From Pseudoalteromonas luteoviolacea NCIMB 1944 (GTDB lineage Bacteria; Pseudomonadota; Gammaproteobacteria; Enterobacterales; Alteromonadaceae), in the NCBI RefSeq assembly GCF_001625565.1, contig NZ_AUXS01000013.1:1-64000 (forward strand): a stretch of 64,000 nucleotides of DNA, in the 5' to 3' direction. The notes under the pieces are model-generated. The model did no database searches. It had not been told where the DNA came from and saw only the letters and a program-made list of their open reading frames with translations. Below are positions 1 through 9,372 of this stretch, in pieces (the stretch's first letter is position 1; each line of letters starts with the position of its first letter). A program made the position numbers and the translations under genes.

Positions 1-236
1 TCAAAATAGCTCACCTCACCTCATTCAAAGCAAACGCATTCACTGCGCTCATGCCGCCAACCTTTTACACCAATTTAGTGTGAGGAAACCACTTTACTTC
101 ATTTGTAGCTATGGGGCTGCCCTGTTATTGGTCAGCTGCGAATAAATACCCTTATATCTTTAGTGTGTTTAGTAGGCACAATATGTGAGACTATTATTAA
201 TATTGAGATTTGGATTAATGTGATATAGGGGCGCCA

Positions 237-926
237 TTGACTCAATTTAATGAAATTTATGACAGAGCATGCGAAAGAAAAGGTGGCGAAGCGAATATAC
301 ATACTTTGTTGAATGAGCCACATTCGTGTAATGCACTTAGCCTGCGCACTGACGATGAATGGTTAGAAGAATTCACACGTAAAATTTTTCAATCTGGATT
401 TTATTGGTCAGTTGTAAATGCTAAATGGGATGGGTTTAGAGAAGTCTTTTGGAATTTTTCAATTGATAAACTGCTTTACATGTCGCCAGAGATGTACGAA
501 CAGCGTGCACAAGATGAGCGTATTATTCGCAACTATAAAAAAGTACAAAGTATCGCTATCAACTGCCATATGATTTATGAATTACAACAAGAGCACGGAT
601 CATTTTCAACTCTAGTAGCAAACTGGCCAAGTAGCGATATTATTAATTTGTGGCTATTACTTAGAAAAAGAGGTAACCGCTTAGGTGGTAACACTGGACC
701 ATTTGCATTACGAGCACTGGGCAAGGATACCTTTTTACTTACCAAAGATGTTGAGTCTTACTTGCGTGCCAATCACATAATTGATGGAGGCTTACAGTCG
801 CTTAAATCATTGAAAGCTGCACAGCAGCATTTTAATGAGCTTCAACAATCGAGCGGTCTATCAATGACTGCACTTAGCCAGCTTATCGCCTTCAGTGTCG
901 GCGATAATATAATACAGAGTAGTTAA
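237..926 (+). CDS. DNA-3-methyladenine glycosylase I (Tag)-like protein
   Basis: A 229-residue protein with the helical core of the Tag family of base-excision glycosylases, seen around residues 43-175 (FQSGFYWSVVNAKWDGFREVF, then RIIRNYKKVQSI, then the LLLRKRGNRLGGNTG region). Tag removes alkylated purines from DNA. The match is remote: the Cys and His residues that bind structural zinc at the two ends of E. coli Tag are not recognisable, and the C-terminus is different. The start is a TTG preceded by AGGGG, which is the only reasonable ribosome site. It is 3 bp from selO and probably cotranscribed with it. Family assignment is moderately sure; substrate is unknown. Confidence 0.65.
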   Translation: MTQFNEIYDRACERKGGEANIHTLLNEPHSCNALSLRTDDEWLEEFTRKIFQSGFYWSVVNAKWDGFREVFWNFSIDKLLYMSPEMYEQRAQDERIIRNYKKVQSIAINCHMIYELQQEHGSFSTLVANWPSSDIINLWLLLRKRGNRLGGNTGPFALRALGKDTFLLTKDVESYLRANHIIDGGLQSLKSLKAAQQHFNELQQSSGLSMTALSQLIAFSVGDNIIQSS

Positions 927-929
927 GTT

Positions 930-2360
930 ATGTTTTATTCACGATACGCTCCAATAGGTGAACAATTTGCAGTACCTGCGAAACCTAACGATTTTAGCAA
1001 TGCCAAAGTTATATTATTCAATACCGAGCTGGATACTCAGTTGGGGTTGAATTGGGACTTAGACACTGCACGGTCCTATTTGTCAGGTAACCGACCTTTA
1101 CCGGGAGCACAAAGTGTTTGTTTAGCTTACTCTGGACACCAGTTTGGTCAATTTAATCCAACTTTGGGTGACGGTAGAGCGCATTTAATAGGTTCGTTTA
1201 TAGCAAATGGTAATGAGGTTTTTGATATTCAACTCAAAGGCTCAGGTGCGACAGTATTTTCGAGAGGCGGTGATGGGTTATGTGCGCTTGGCCCCGCTAT
1301 TCGGGAATTTGTAATGAGCAAAGCTTTGTCGAGTTTAGGCGTACCTTCTACACAATGTTTGGCGGTATTGTCGACTGGAGACTCAGTGTATCGGCAAGGC
1401 GAATTGCCAGGCGCTGTTGTGGCGCGCGTTGCACACAGTCATATTCGAGTTGGATCCTTTCAGTATTTGGCAATGCAGCAAGACTCACAGGCGATGTTAA
1501 AATTGTTAGAGTTGACAATGAAAGACGTTGGCTTAGAGAGTAATGAAATTGCAGAAGAAGATATCTTTTCCTTCTTTGAGTTTGTATGTGATGCTCAATG
1601 TGATTTGATGCTGAAATGGTTACAAGTTGGTTTTATTCATGGTGTGATGAATACTGATAACACTCTGATCAATGGAGAAACCATCGATTATGGCCCCTGT
1701 GCAATGATGGAGTCATTTTCGTTTAACCGTGTCTTTAGTTCAATAGATCGGCAGGGGCGATATGCATTTGGCCAACAGCCAAATATGGCGAGTTGGAATT
1801 GTGGTCGATTGGCGGAGTCTCTATTGCTGCTTGTTGAAGATGAACAAGTGGCAATAGATCGCTTTTCAAAAATATTAGTCGGGTTTTCGGAGCGTTTTAA
1901 TCAAGGTTATACGCAACTTTGGCGTAATAAACTGGGAATACTTGACGAACAGCCTGGTGATCAAGAGTTAGTGACTGAGTTATTGGAAATCATGACTCGT
2001 AATGAACTCGATTTCACGAACACCTTTGCCTCACTGACTGCGATAAAGATCAATCGCCAGCAGGCTCAGTACCCAGCTCCCCACGAATTGGACGAGTGGG
2101 TAAAAAAATGGCAATTACGCATTCAATATCATGAGTCAAGCGAGATCGCGGCAGTCATGCAGCGCCATAATCCGGCGATTATTCCTCGTAATGATTTAAT
2201 GGAGGAAGTGATTCGTGACTTCTATCAATATGGTAACAGCGACGTTTTAGATAGTTGGTTGGCAGCTTTAAGTGCGCCGTACAACTATGATAATTACCCT
2301 GAAAAGTGGCTGTTATCTCAAACCAATACCAAGAGCTATCAAACTTTTTGTGGTACTTAA
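930..2360 (+). CDS. selO: Protein adenylyltransferase SelO (YdiU family)
   Basis: This 476-residue protein is a full-length SelO pseudokinase; E. coli YdiU has 478 residues. The family moves AMP from ATP onto Ser, Thr or Tyr of target proteins and is linked to redox homeostasis. Visible motifs are YSGHQFGQFNPTLGDGRA near residue 67, the lysine in FDIQLKGSG, and the metal-binding Asn (GVMNTDNT) and Asp (IDYGPC). The protein ends FCGT, so a cysteine stands third from the end, where eukaryotic SelO carries selenocysteine. It lies 3 bp after the glycosylase and abuts the ABC exporter gene without a gap, which suggests one transcript. Confidence 0.93.
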   Translation: MFYSRYAPIGEQFAVPAKPNDFSNAKVILFNTELDTQLGLNWDLDTARSYLSGNRPLPGAQSVCLAYSGHQFGQFNPTLGDGRAHLIGSFIANGNEVFDIQLKGSGATVFSRGGDGLCALGPAIREFVMSKALSSLGVPSTQCLAVLSTGDSVYRQGELPGAVVARVAHSHIRVGSFQYLAMQQDSQAMLKLLELTMKDVGLESNEIAEEDIFSFFEFVCDAQCDLMLKWLQVGFIHGVMNTDNTLINGETIDYGPCAMMESFSFNRVFSSIDRQGRYAFGQQPNMASWNCGRLAESLLLLVEDEQVAIDRFSKILVGFSERFNQGYTQLWRNKLGILDEQPGDQELVTELLEIMTRNELDFTNTFASLTAIKINRQQAQYPAPHELDEWVKKWQLRIQYHESSEIAAVMQRHNPAIIPRNDLMEEVIRDFYQYGNSDVLDSWLAALSAPYNYDNYPEKWLLSQTNTKSYQTFCGT

Positions 2361-4163
2361 ATGCCGAGTAAAAATATGACAGGTCCGTTGACGTGGAAAG
2401 AGATCCAAAGACAAGTGTTGAGGCATAAAAAGCCATTAATTTATGCACATTTGATTGCGTTGATGGCTGCTTTGGTGAGTGTGCCCATTCCACTTATGAT
2501 GCCTTTATTGGTTGACGAAGTATTGCTTGAAAAACCAGGTGTGGCTGTTGAGTTTATGGATGGGTTATTACCGTCTGATTGGCAAGGGCCGACAGGGTAT
2601 ATCCTGTCGATTTTATTTGTTGTCATGTTGATGCGCGTTGGGGCGTTATTGCTTGGCGTTGCTCAATCTCGTCAGTTTACAATTATCGGTAAAGATGTGT
2701 CGCTGAATATTCGTCAACGCTTACTTTCTCACCTATCCAAAGTGCAATTAAAGGAGTTTGAAACACAGGGGGGCGCTGCAATCAGTTCTCGATGTGTCAC
2801 AGATATTGAGACGTTAGATGGGTTTATCAGCCAGACAATGTCGCGCTTTCTCATTGGTTTACTAACCATAGTGGGAACAGCCATCGTATTATTGTGGATT
2901 GATTTTACATTAGGTTTGATTATTCTGACCTTAAACCCTGCAGTTATTTATTTTTCACGCCAGTTTGGTAAACAGGTAAAACACTTAACTAAAGAAAAGA
3001 ACAACGCATTTGAAGCTTTTCAGACTGCATTGGTCGAAACGTTGGACGCTATTGCCCAATTAAAGGCAATGAGGCGCGAGCATGGCTATTTTGACAATGT
3101 ACTAAATGCAGCGAAAGAGCTCAGGTATCACTCCGTGCAATCACAATGGAAAACAGATGCTGTTAATCGCTTGAGCTTCACGGTGTTTTTGCTTGGATTT
3201 GAAGTTTTTCGTGCCATTGCCATGCTCATGGTGGTGTTTTCTGGTCTATCAGTTGGTCAGATTTTTGCCGTATTTGGCTACCTTTGGTTTATGATGGGGC
3301 CTGTTCAAGAAATCTTGAGCATTCAATACTCATATTACAGTGCATCAGCGGCATTACAAAGACTGAATCAAGTACTCGATTTTGAAACCGAGTCATCTAC
3401 TGAACATCGAACTGAAAAAGCCCGCAAGGTATTCAATGCTGAAAAAATCGCCATTGAATTTAAGCATGTAAACTTTGAGTACAATGATGGACAACCGATA
3501 CTTAATAACGTCAGTATGCATATTCCCAAAGGAAAGAAAGTAGCGCTGGTAGCTGTGTCTGGAGGAGGTAAGTCGACTTTAGTGCAGCTATTGCTTGGTC
3601 TGTACCAAAAATCTAGTGGCGACATCTTAATCAATGGTGTGGCGGTAGAGGATGTTGGCTATGACCAAGTCAGAGAGCATGCAGTAACTGTGTTACAACA
3701 GCCTATCTTATTTAATTCCACCATTCGTGAAAACTTGAGCTTAGGTAATTTATGTACTGATGAGCAGTTGTGGCATGCTCTAGAAATTGCTGAGTTGGCA
3801 GACAATGTCAGAACGATGGAAGGAAAGTTAGATGCCATTGTAGGGCGAAATGGCGTTAAACTGTCAGGCGGACAGAAACAACGTTTGGCTATTGCACGTA
3901 TGGTTGCAGCAAACCCTAAAATGGTCATTTTAGACGAAGCAACTTCTGCACTTGACGTAGAAACCGAAGCGCGGATCCACAAAAACTTGAATCAATTTCT
4001 CAGTGGGCGTACAACTCTCATCATTGCCCACCGGTTAAGTGCTATCCGTCAAGCGGACATAATTTATGTTTTAGATGATGGCCGTGTGACGCAGTCGGGA
4101 GACCATCACTCATTGCTTGAAGAAGATGGTTTATACCAAGTTTTATTTGGTCATCAAGGCTAG
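2361..4163 (+). CDS. ABC exporter, fused permease and ATPase (MsbA/LapB-like half-transporter)
   Basis: The 600-residue protein has a six-helix exporter membrane domain (about residues 20-330) followed by one ATPase domain (about 365-600). The signature LSGGQKQRLAIAR, the Walker B MVILDEATSALD and the switch histidine in LIIAHRLSAI are intact. The Walker A loop is odd: residues 398-406 read AVSGGGKST, so the first glycine of GxxGxGKS/T is alanine. There is no N-terminal C39 peptidase domain, so it is not a processing exporter for double-glycine peptides. The start codon follows the selO stop directly. The substrate cannot be told from sequence; lipid, drug or peptide export are all possible. 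Confidence 0.85.
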   Translation: MPSKNMTGPLTWKEIQRQVLRHKKPLIYAHLIALMAALVSVPIPLMMPLLVDEVLLEKPGVAVEFMDGLLPSDWQGPTGYILSILFVVMLMRVGALLLGVAQSRQFTIIGKDVSLNIRQRLLSHLSKVQLKEFETQGGAAISSRCVTDIETLDGFISQTMSRFLIGLLTIVGTAIVLLWIDFTLGLIILTLNPAVIYFSRQFGKQVKHLTKEKNNAFEAFQTALVETLDAIAQLKAMRREHGYFDNVLNAAKELRYHSVQSQWKTDAVNRLSFTVFLLGFEVFRAIAMLMVVFSGLSVGQIFAVFGYLWFMMGPVQEILSIQYSYYSASAALQRLNQVLDFETESSTEHRTEKARKVFNAEKIAIEFKHVNFEYNDGQPILNNVSMHIPKGKKVALVAVSGGGKSTLVQLLLGLYQKSSGDILINGVAVEDVGYDQVREHAVTVLQQPILFNSTIRENLSLGNLCTDEQLWHALEIAELADNVRTMEGKLDAIVGRNGVKLSGGQKQRLAIARMVAANPKMVILDEATSALDVETEARIHKNLNQFLSGRTTLIIAHRLSAIRQADIIYVLDDGRVTQSGDHHSLLEEDGLYQVLFGHQG

Positions 4164-4281
4164 GTTCAGCTACATTTCTTAATTAAAAATACTTATATAG
4201 TGTTAAGTAATTATTAAGACATCGACTACTATTATCAGGCTATCAAAATTAATCAGTCTAGATTTTAGAGGGAAAAAAGCG

Positions 4282-5340
4282 ATGAAACTTAAAATGCTAA
4301 GTATTATTGTGGCAATGGCGACAGCATCTTCGTTACAAGCAAGCGAAGTAGAGGAAGGTGCTTATATTGGTGTGTTTGGTGACTATTACGACGCGAGTTG
4401 GGAAAATATTCGAGGGGTTGGGAATGGCGGTGTAGGCATTGACAACTCTACTGGTTGGGGCGCTGAGTTAGGTTACCGCTTTAACAAATATTGGAGTGCG
4501 CGTATAGAGTATGCCGACATGGACTTTGATTTGGAAGGCGCAGGTGTTGGTTCTCAAGATGGTGACCGACTCGGCATTGATGGTTTATACCATTTTAATG
4601 GCGGGCCATTTTATGCACTTGCGGGCTTGAAATCGATTGATATATTCGATAGTAATTTATTTGCCAATGCAGGGGTTGGCTATCGTCATCATTTCACTGA
4701 CAACTTTGTAGCTAATTTTGAGACCGCTATTTATCAGGGGTTAGAGCGTGGCTATACCGATGTCGGCGCAAAACTTGGTATCAATTATATGTTTGGTAAA
4801 GCTTCGAGTAGCCCGGCTAAGGTTGAACCAGCCCCTCAGCCAGCTCCACAACCTGTTGTCGTCGACAAGCCAAAAGACAGTGATGGTGATGGTGTATGGG
4901 ACCGTGACGATCGCTGTGCAAATACACCAATGAGTGATGCTGTAGATGCGATGGGCTGTAGCTTATATGAAGATAAAGAAGTGACAGTCAGCTTGTTAGT
5001 GCGCTTCCCGAACAATAATTCGCAAGTGTCTCAACAATACCTAGATGATATCACCGCGGTTGTAGAGTTTTTGCGCGCTCACCCAGAGACTACCGTTGTA
5101 CTTGAGGGGCATACATCGAGTTTAGGGAAAGCAGACTACAATATGTGGTTATCTAAAAAACGTGCAGATGCGGTAGCGGCGCAATTGGTTGATGAAGGGA
5201 TTGCCCAATCGCGGATCTCCACCATTGGCTATGGAGAAGAGCGTTTGTTAGATAGCAGTAACACACAAGAAGCGCACACTGCGAACCGCCGTGTTGAAGC
5301 AAAGGTTATTTCTGTAGAAAGAGTGAAAGTTAAGAGATAG
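4282..5340 (+). CDS. OmpA-family outer membrane protein with thrombospondin type 3-like repeat
   Basis: A 352-residue envelope protein: signal peptide (cleavage near SLQA-SEV), an OmpA-type beta-barrel to about residue 172, a Pro-rich hinge (PAPQPAPQP), one calcium-binding type repeat (DSDGDGVWDRDD), and a C-terminal OmpA/MotB domain (about 233-345). OmpA domains normally hold peptidoglycan through an Asp and an Arg 15 residues apart. Here the Asp of GHTD is Ser279 (GHTSSLG) while the Arg in LSKKRA is kept, so wall binding may be weak. AGAGGG precedes the start. It is probably its own transcription unit, 118 bp after the exporter gene. Confidence 0.9.
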   Translation: MKLKMLSIIVAMATASSLQASEVEEGAYIGVFGDYYDASWENIRGVGNGGVGIDNSTGWGAELGYRFNKYWSARIEYADMDFDLEGAGVGSQDGDRLGIDGLYHFNGGPFYALAGLKSIDIFDSNLFANAGVGYRHHFTDNFVANFETAIYQGLERGYTDVGAKLGINYMFGKASSSPAKVEPAPQPAPQPVVVDKPKDSDGDGVWDRDDRCANTPMSDAVDAMGCSLYEDKEVTVSLLVRFPNNNSQVSQQYLDDITAVVEFLRAHPETTVVLEGHTSSLGKADYNMWLSKKRADAVAAQLVDEGIAQSRISTIGYGEERLLDSSNTQEAHTANRRVEAKVISVERVKVKR

Positions 5341-5483
5341 CCCTTACAAGTCAGCTGGGCGACATCTTGTTGTCCGGCTATCACGCTATGTTATTGAATA
5401 GTCGTGACTTCAATTTATGTGTTAAGCCTAAGCGCATTCATTCAATTAATACTCATTATTCCTTCCGACTACAACTTGCAAGA

Positions 5484-5512
5484 TTTTCATCTTTGTCTTA
5501 AGCCCTTATAAT
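5484..5512 (+). promoter_or_regulatory. Candidate sigma-70 promoter of acnB
   Basis: A perfect TATAAT at 5507-5512 lies 17 bp after TTTTCA (5484-5489), a weak -35. It is about 85 bp upstream of the acnB start. The rest of the 5341-5595 gap holds an imperfect GC-rich hairpin just after the OmpA-family gene (about 5353-5381), which might end that transcript but has no T-tract. Confidence 0.45.
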
Positions 5513-5595
5513 CAAATAGCTAGATTAAAAGATAAGCAGTTATATACAAAAATACTAAAATGCTTATTAAAACACGTCACCAAGAGGATAAAACC

Positions 5596-8193
5596 GTGCT
5601 TCAAGAGTATCGAAATCATGTTGAAGAGCGTGCGGAAAATGGAATCGTCCCTAAACCATTAGATGCCCAGCAAACCGCAGACTTAATTACCTTAATAAAA
5701 AGCCCCCCGGAAGGAGAAGAAGAGTTTATTTTAGACTTATTGGTCAATCGAGTTCCGCCTGGCGTTGATGATGCTGCCTATATAAAAGCGAGTTTTCTTG
5801 CTGCCATCGCCAAAGGTGAAACCTCATCACCCCTAATTTCAAAAGTGTATGCAGTAGAGTTACTAGGTACTATGCTAGGTGGTTACAATATAGCACCTAT
5901 GGTAGAGCTGCTTGATGACAAACAACTAGCTCCCATTGCCGCCAAGGGGCTATCGCATACATTATTAATGTTTGATGCGTTTTATGACGTTGAAGAAAAA
6001 GCGCAACAGGGCAATCAATATGCACAGCAGGTGATAGAGTCTTGGGCAAAAGCTGAGTGGTTTACTGAAAAACCTGCTGTAGCAAAGAAAATTTCAGTTA
6101 CTGTATTCAAAGTGACTGGTGAAACGAATACTGACGATCTCTCGCCTGCGCCGGACGCTTGGTCTCGTCCCGATATTCCATTGCATGCGCTGGCGATGCT
6201 AAAGATTGAACGCGACGGGATCGTACCTGAAAAACCAGGAGAGATAGGCCCAGTAGCACAACTCGAATCGCTAAAAAGCCAAGGTTTACCACTGGCATAC
6301 GTAGGTGATGTCGTAGGTACAGGTTCTTCTCGTAAATCAGCTACGAATTCGGTACTTTGGTTTATGGGTGAAGATATTCCCTTTGTGCCTAATAAACGTG
6401 TAGGTGGGATTTGTCTGGGTGGGAAAATAGCACCTATTTTTTTCAACACCATGGAAGACTCTGGTGCACTGCCCATCGAGTTACCCGTCGATAAGCTAAA
6501 TATGGGTGATCAAATCGACATTTACCCCTACGAAGGCCTAGTTAAACGCTATGGTACGGATGAAATCATTTCTCAATTTACGCTTAAATCAGAAGTGATT
6601 TTAGATGAAGTTCAGGCAGGAGGGCGTATTCCGCTGATCATTGGCCGAGGTTTGACAGATAAAGCTAGGGCTTCTTTGGGCCTAGAGCAAGAGCGTATTT
6701 TCAAAAAGCCTGCACAAGCAGGCGAAACGGGAAAAGGATATACACTGGCACAAAAAATGGTGGGTAAAGCATGTGGTGTTGACGGCGTGAGACCCGGGCA
6801 ATACTGTGAACCTGTGATGACTACTGTCGGTTCCCAAGATACCACAGGCCCAATGACACGTGATGAATTGAAAGACCTAGCATGCCTTGGCTTTTCAGCT
6901 GATCTCACGATGCAGTCTTTTTGCCATACTTCCGCCTACCCTAAACCTATTGATGTGAATACGCACCATACGCTACCTGATTTTATGATGAATCGTGGGG
7001 GTGTCTCTCTTCGCCCTGGTGATGGTGTTATCCACTCATGGATCAATCGTATGTTGTTGCCTGATACGGTTGGAACCGGCGGTGATTCCCATACACGTTT
7101 TCCTTTAGGGATTTCATTCCCGGCCGGTTCCGGCGCAGTTGCATTTGCAGCTGCGACAGGGGTTATGCCGCTGGATATGCCAGAGTCTATTTTGGTGCGT
7201 TTTAAAGGAGATATGCAAGTTGGGATCACATTGCGAGACCTTGTTCATGCCATTCCATATTACGCGATTCAACAAGGCTTATTGACGGTAGAGAAAAAAG
7301 GCAAAGTCAATGAGTTTTCAGGGCGGATCCTCGAAATTGAAGGGGTTGAACATTTAACCGTTGAGCAAGCGTTTGAATTATCTGATGCTTCAGCGGAGCG
7401 CTCTGCTGCGGGATGTACTGTTAAGTTGTCACAAGCATCAGTAGAAGAGTACCTTAATTCAAATATTGTCATGTTAAAATGGATGATATCTGAAGGTTAT
7501 GGTGAGGTACGTACCATAGAACGCCGAATTGCAAAAATGCAGGCTTGGTTGGAGCGGCCCCATCTGATGGAAGCGGATACGGATGCTCAATACGCTCATG
7601 TATTGGAGATCGATTTAAACGAGATCAAAGAACCGATACTATGCGCTCCTAATGACCCTGATGATGCCCGATTATTATCAACAGTTCAAAACGAAGAAAT
7701 TAACGAAGTATTCATCGGGTCGTGCATGACCAATATTGGACACTTCCGCGCAGCCGGCAAACTGCTTGATAATTTCACCGGCCAATTACCCACTAGAATG
7801 TGGATAGCACCACCGACCAAAATGGATAAAGATCAATTGACCGATGAAGGATACTACGGAATTTATGGTCGGGTTGGCGCGCGAATTGAAACTCCTGGAT
7901 GCTCGCTATGTATGGGCAACCAAGCGAGAGTCGCAGATCGCGCAACGGTCGTATCTACGTCGACACGTAACTTTCCCAATCGTTTGGGAACAGGTGCGAA
8001 TGTATTTTTGGCTTCGGCTGAACTGGCTGCTGTGGCAGCCATCATAGGCCGGTTGCCCTCGCCAGATGAGTATCAAGAGTTTGCCGCGAAGATTAATGCA
8101 ACAGCGGCGGATACTTATCGGTATTTAAATTTCCACAAAATGTCGCACTATACCAAAAAAGCCGACAGCGTAATTATTCAACAAGCGGTGTAA
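5596..8193 (+). CDS. acnB: Aconitate hydratase B
   Basis: AcnB interconverts citrate and isocitrate in the TCA cycle (some also act on 2-methylisocitrate) using a 4Fe-4S cluster. The sequence is collinear with E. coli AcnB, including the HEAT-like N-terminus, the swivel region (VTGETNTDDLSPAPDAW), and the cluster cysteines in GSCMTNIGHF and CSLCMGNQ. I chose the GTG at 5596, not the ATG at 5560. GTG has AAGAGG eight bases upstream, begins MLQEYRNHVEERAENGI as in E. coli, and gives exactly 865 residues, the E. coli length. A strong terminator follows at 8201, so it is monocistronic. Confidence 0.97.
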   Translation: MLQEYRNHVEERAENGIVPKPLDAQQTADLITLIKSPPEGEEEFILDLLVNRVPPGVDDAAYIKASFLAAIAKGETSSPLISKVYAVELLGTMLGGYNIAPMVELLDDKQLAPIAAKGLSHTLLMFDAFYDVEEKAQQGNQYAQQVIESWAKAEWFTEKPAVAKKISVTVFKVTGETNTDDLSPAPDAWSRPDIPLHALAMLKIERDGIVPEKPGEIGPVAQLESLKSQGLPLAYVGDVVGTGSSRKSATNSVLWFMGEDIPFVPNKRVGGICLGGKIAPIFFNTMEDSGALPIELPVDKLNMGDQIDIYPYEGLVKRYGTDEIISQFTLKSEVILDEVQAGGRIPLIIGRGLTDKARASLGLEQERIFKKPAQAGETGKGYTLAQKMVGKACGVDGVRPGQYCEPVMTTVGSQDTTGPMTRDELKDLACLGFSADLTMQSFCHTSAYPKPIDVNTHHTLPDFMMNRGGVSLRPGDGVIHSWINRMLLPDTVGTGGDSHTRFPLGISFPAGSGAVAFAAATGVMPLDMPESILVRFKGDMQVGITLRDLVHAIPYYAIQQGLLTVEKKGKVNEFSGRILEIEGVEHLTVEQAFELSDASAERSAAGCTVKLSQASVEEYLNSNIVMLKWMISEGYGEVRTIERRIAKMQAWLERPHLMEADTDAQYAHVLEIDLNEIKEPILCAPNDPDDARLLSTVQNEEINEVFIGSCMTNIGHFRAAGKLLDNFTGQLPTRMWIAPPTKMDKDQLTDEGYYGIYGRVGARIETPGCSLCMGNQARVADRATVVSTSTRNFPNRLGTGANVFLASAELAAVAAIIGRLPSPDEYQEFAAKINATAADTYRYLNFHKMSHYTKKADSVIIQQAV

Positions 8194-8200
8194 AGGTTTA

Positions 8201-8226
8201 AAAAGCTCGCATTTGGCGAGCTTTTT
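8201..8226 (+). terminator. Rho-independent terminator of acnB
   Basis: AAGCTCGC and GCGAGCTT form an 8-bp stem around a 5-base loop, followed by a run of Ts, directly after the acnB stop codon. Confidence 0.9.
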
Positions 8227-8390
8227 TCATATATCAGGTCAATCAAAGCCTCACTGTGACTTGATGGTGTCTTGTCTATGTCCTTGACTATAAAGACGTC
8301 TGTACTAATGTTTATATCATCCACTGACATGCAATAGTCAGTATGAAACCGTTTCAATCGGCCTGTAAGCAAGGGGTTGTAATGTTGTGC

Positions 8391-8403
8391 CTTGTTATAC
8401 AAG
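8391..8403. promoter_or_regulatory. Perfect dyad CTTGT-TAT-ACAAG upstream of the outer membrane protein gene
   Basis: A 13-bp palindrome centred about 30 bp before the start codon at 8428, where a repressor could block transcription. It resembles the HutC operator at 54811 (CTTGTATATACAAG) but is one base shorter, so the half-sites are differently phased. The regulator is unknown and chance is not excluded. Confidence 0.3.
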
Positions 8404-8427
8404 ACAAGAACATTATCGGGGAAAACC

Positions 8428-9372
8428 ATGAAATATACATTTGCCTTGCTGGGGATATTTAGCGGCTGCGTATCTGCAGCTCCACTACCTTCTTTCAGTG
8501 AAATTCGATTGGGGTTTGAGTCTATAGATTATAACGAATCACTTGCAGATGTTGCTGGGTTTGGCCAATTGTCTCAATCGATCTCAGTGTCTAACCCTGC
8601 AGTTAGACAGCTATCATATACAGGGATTGACGAACGTTGGGGGTTTTACATTGGCAGTGCAGCAACAATTTCGACAGAGATAGATCAAGAGACTTGGTCA
8701 TTAAAAGACTTTGGTGCGATCCAGCAGAATGACTTTAAAGTAAAAGCCAACGAATTAGCGTTTACCGCAGCGTACAACTACCAACGTGCGCTTCAGTTGA
8801 CGTTTGGGATGAAAATTTTTACTTCTAGCTTTACTCGTTCAAATTTTAAATTCGTTAATCCGGGTGCCACTCGATTCGACGACGCACTCAAAGCGCTGCC
8901 GCGTGAAGACGGGGATCCTGTGCCTCGTTTTGATTTGCCTGGTCAAACCAAAGATGGGGATGACGTATTGCAAGACAACCCTGCTTCGTTAGTGCCTGTG
9001 ATCTCTGTGACAGAAGATCAAATGGGAATTTTAGCCACAATAGGTGCGCGTTACGATAGTAAGCTGGTGCGTCCAGAAGATAAATTTAGTTGGTATATTG
9101 AAGGTGAGCTGAGTAGCCCTATGTACAGCCGAATTCAGAATACGCAATTTGAAACCACAACCTTGACGGATAACTTTAATGGATGGGGGATGATGGCAAG
9201 GACGGGAGTGAGATATCAGGTGGTTGAGCATGTTGCTGTGATGTTTGGGGTGGATGCTTATTACAAAGAGCGAGATACCGTAACAGAGGAAGTGAACGGC
9301 CGACGTTTGCGTGTCCCCGAAATAGAGTATACTAATGTCTCTCTGACCGCAGGATTACAATGGAGTTACTAA
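8428..9372 (+). CDS. Putative outer membrane beta-barrel protein, unknown function
   Basis: I do not recognise a named family. The 314-residue product has a signal peptide (MKYTFALLGIFSGCVSAAP), then alternating hydrophobic/polar segments typical of beta strands, and ends in aromatic TAGLQWSY, like barrel proteins recognised by the Bam machinery. An acidic stretch in the middle (near DGDPVPRF and TKDGDDVLQD) may be a surface loop. The ATG at 8428 is preferred over 8392 because GGGG precedes it and it begins the signal peptide. Its stop overlaps the next start by one base (TAATG), indicating translational coupling with the lipoprotein. Confidence 0.7.
   Translation: MKYTFALLGIFSGCVSAAPLPSFSEIRLGFESIDYNESLADVAGFGQLSQSISVSNPAVRQLSYTGIDERWGFYIGSAATISTEIDQETWSLKDFGAIQQNDFKVKANELAFTAAYNYQRALQLTFGMKIFTSSFTRSNFKFVNPGATRFDDALKALPREDGDPVPRFDLPGQTKDGDDVLQDNPASLVPVISVTEDQMGILATIGARYDSKLVRPEDKFSWYIEGELSSPMYSRIQNTQFETTTLTDNFNGWGMMARTGVRYQVVEHVAVMFGVDAYYKERDTVTEEVNGRRLRVPEIEYTNVSLTAGLQWSY

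Noticed and set aside
1..14. Possible GTG start (minus strand) with GAGG upstream, running off the left edge
   Set aside because: Only four codons are visible; nothing supports a gene.
2361..4163. ABC exporter as the export partner of the RiPP-like peptide
   Set aside because: It lacks the C39 peptidase domain of double-glycine exporters and is 8.5 kb away in another operon.
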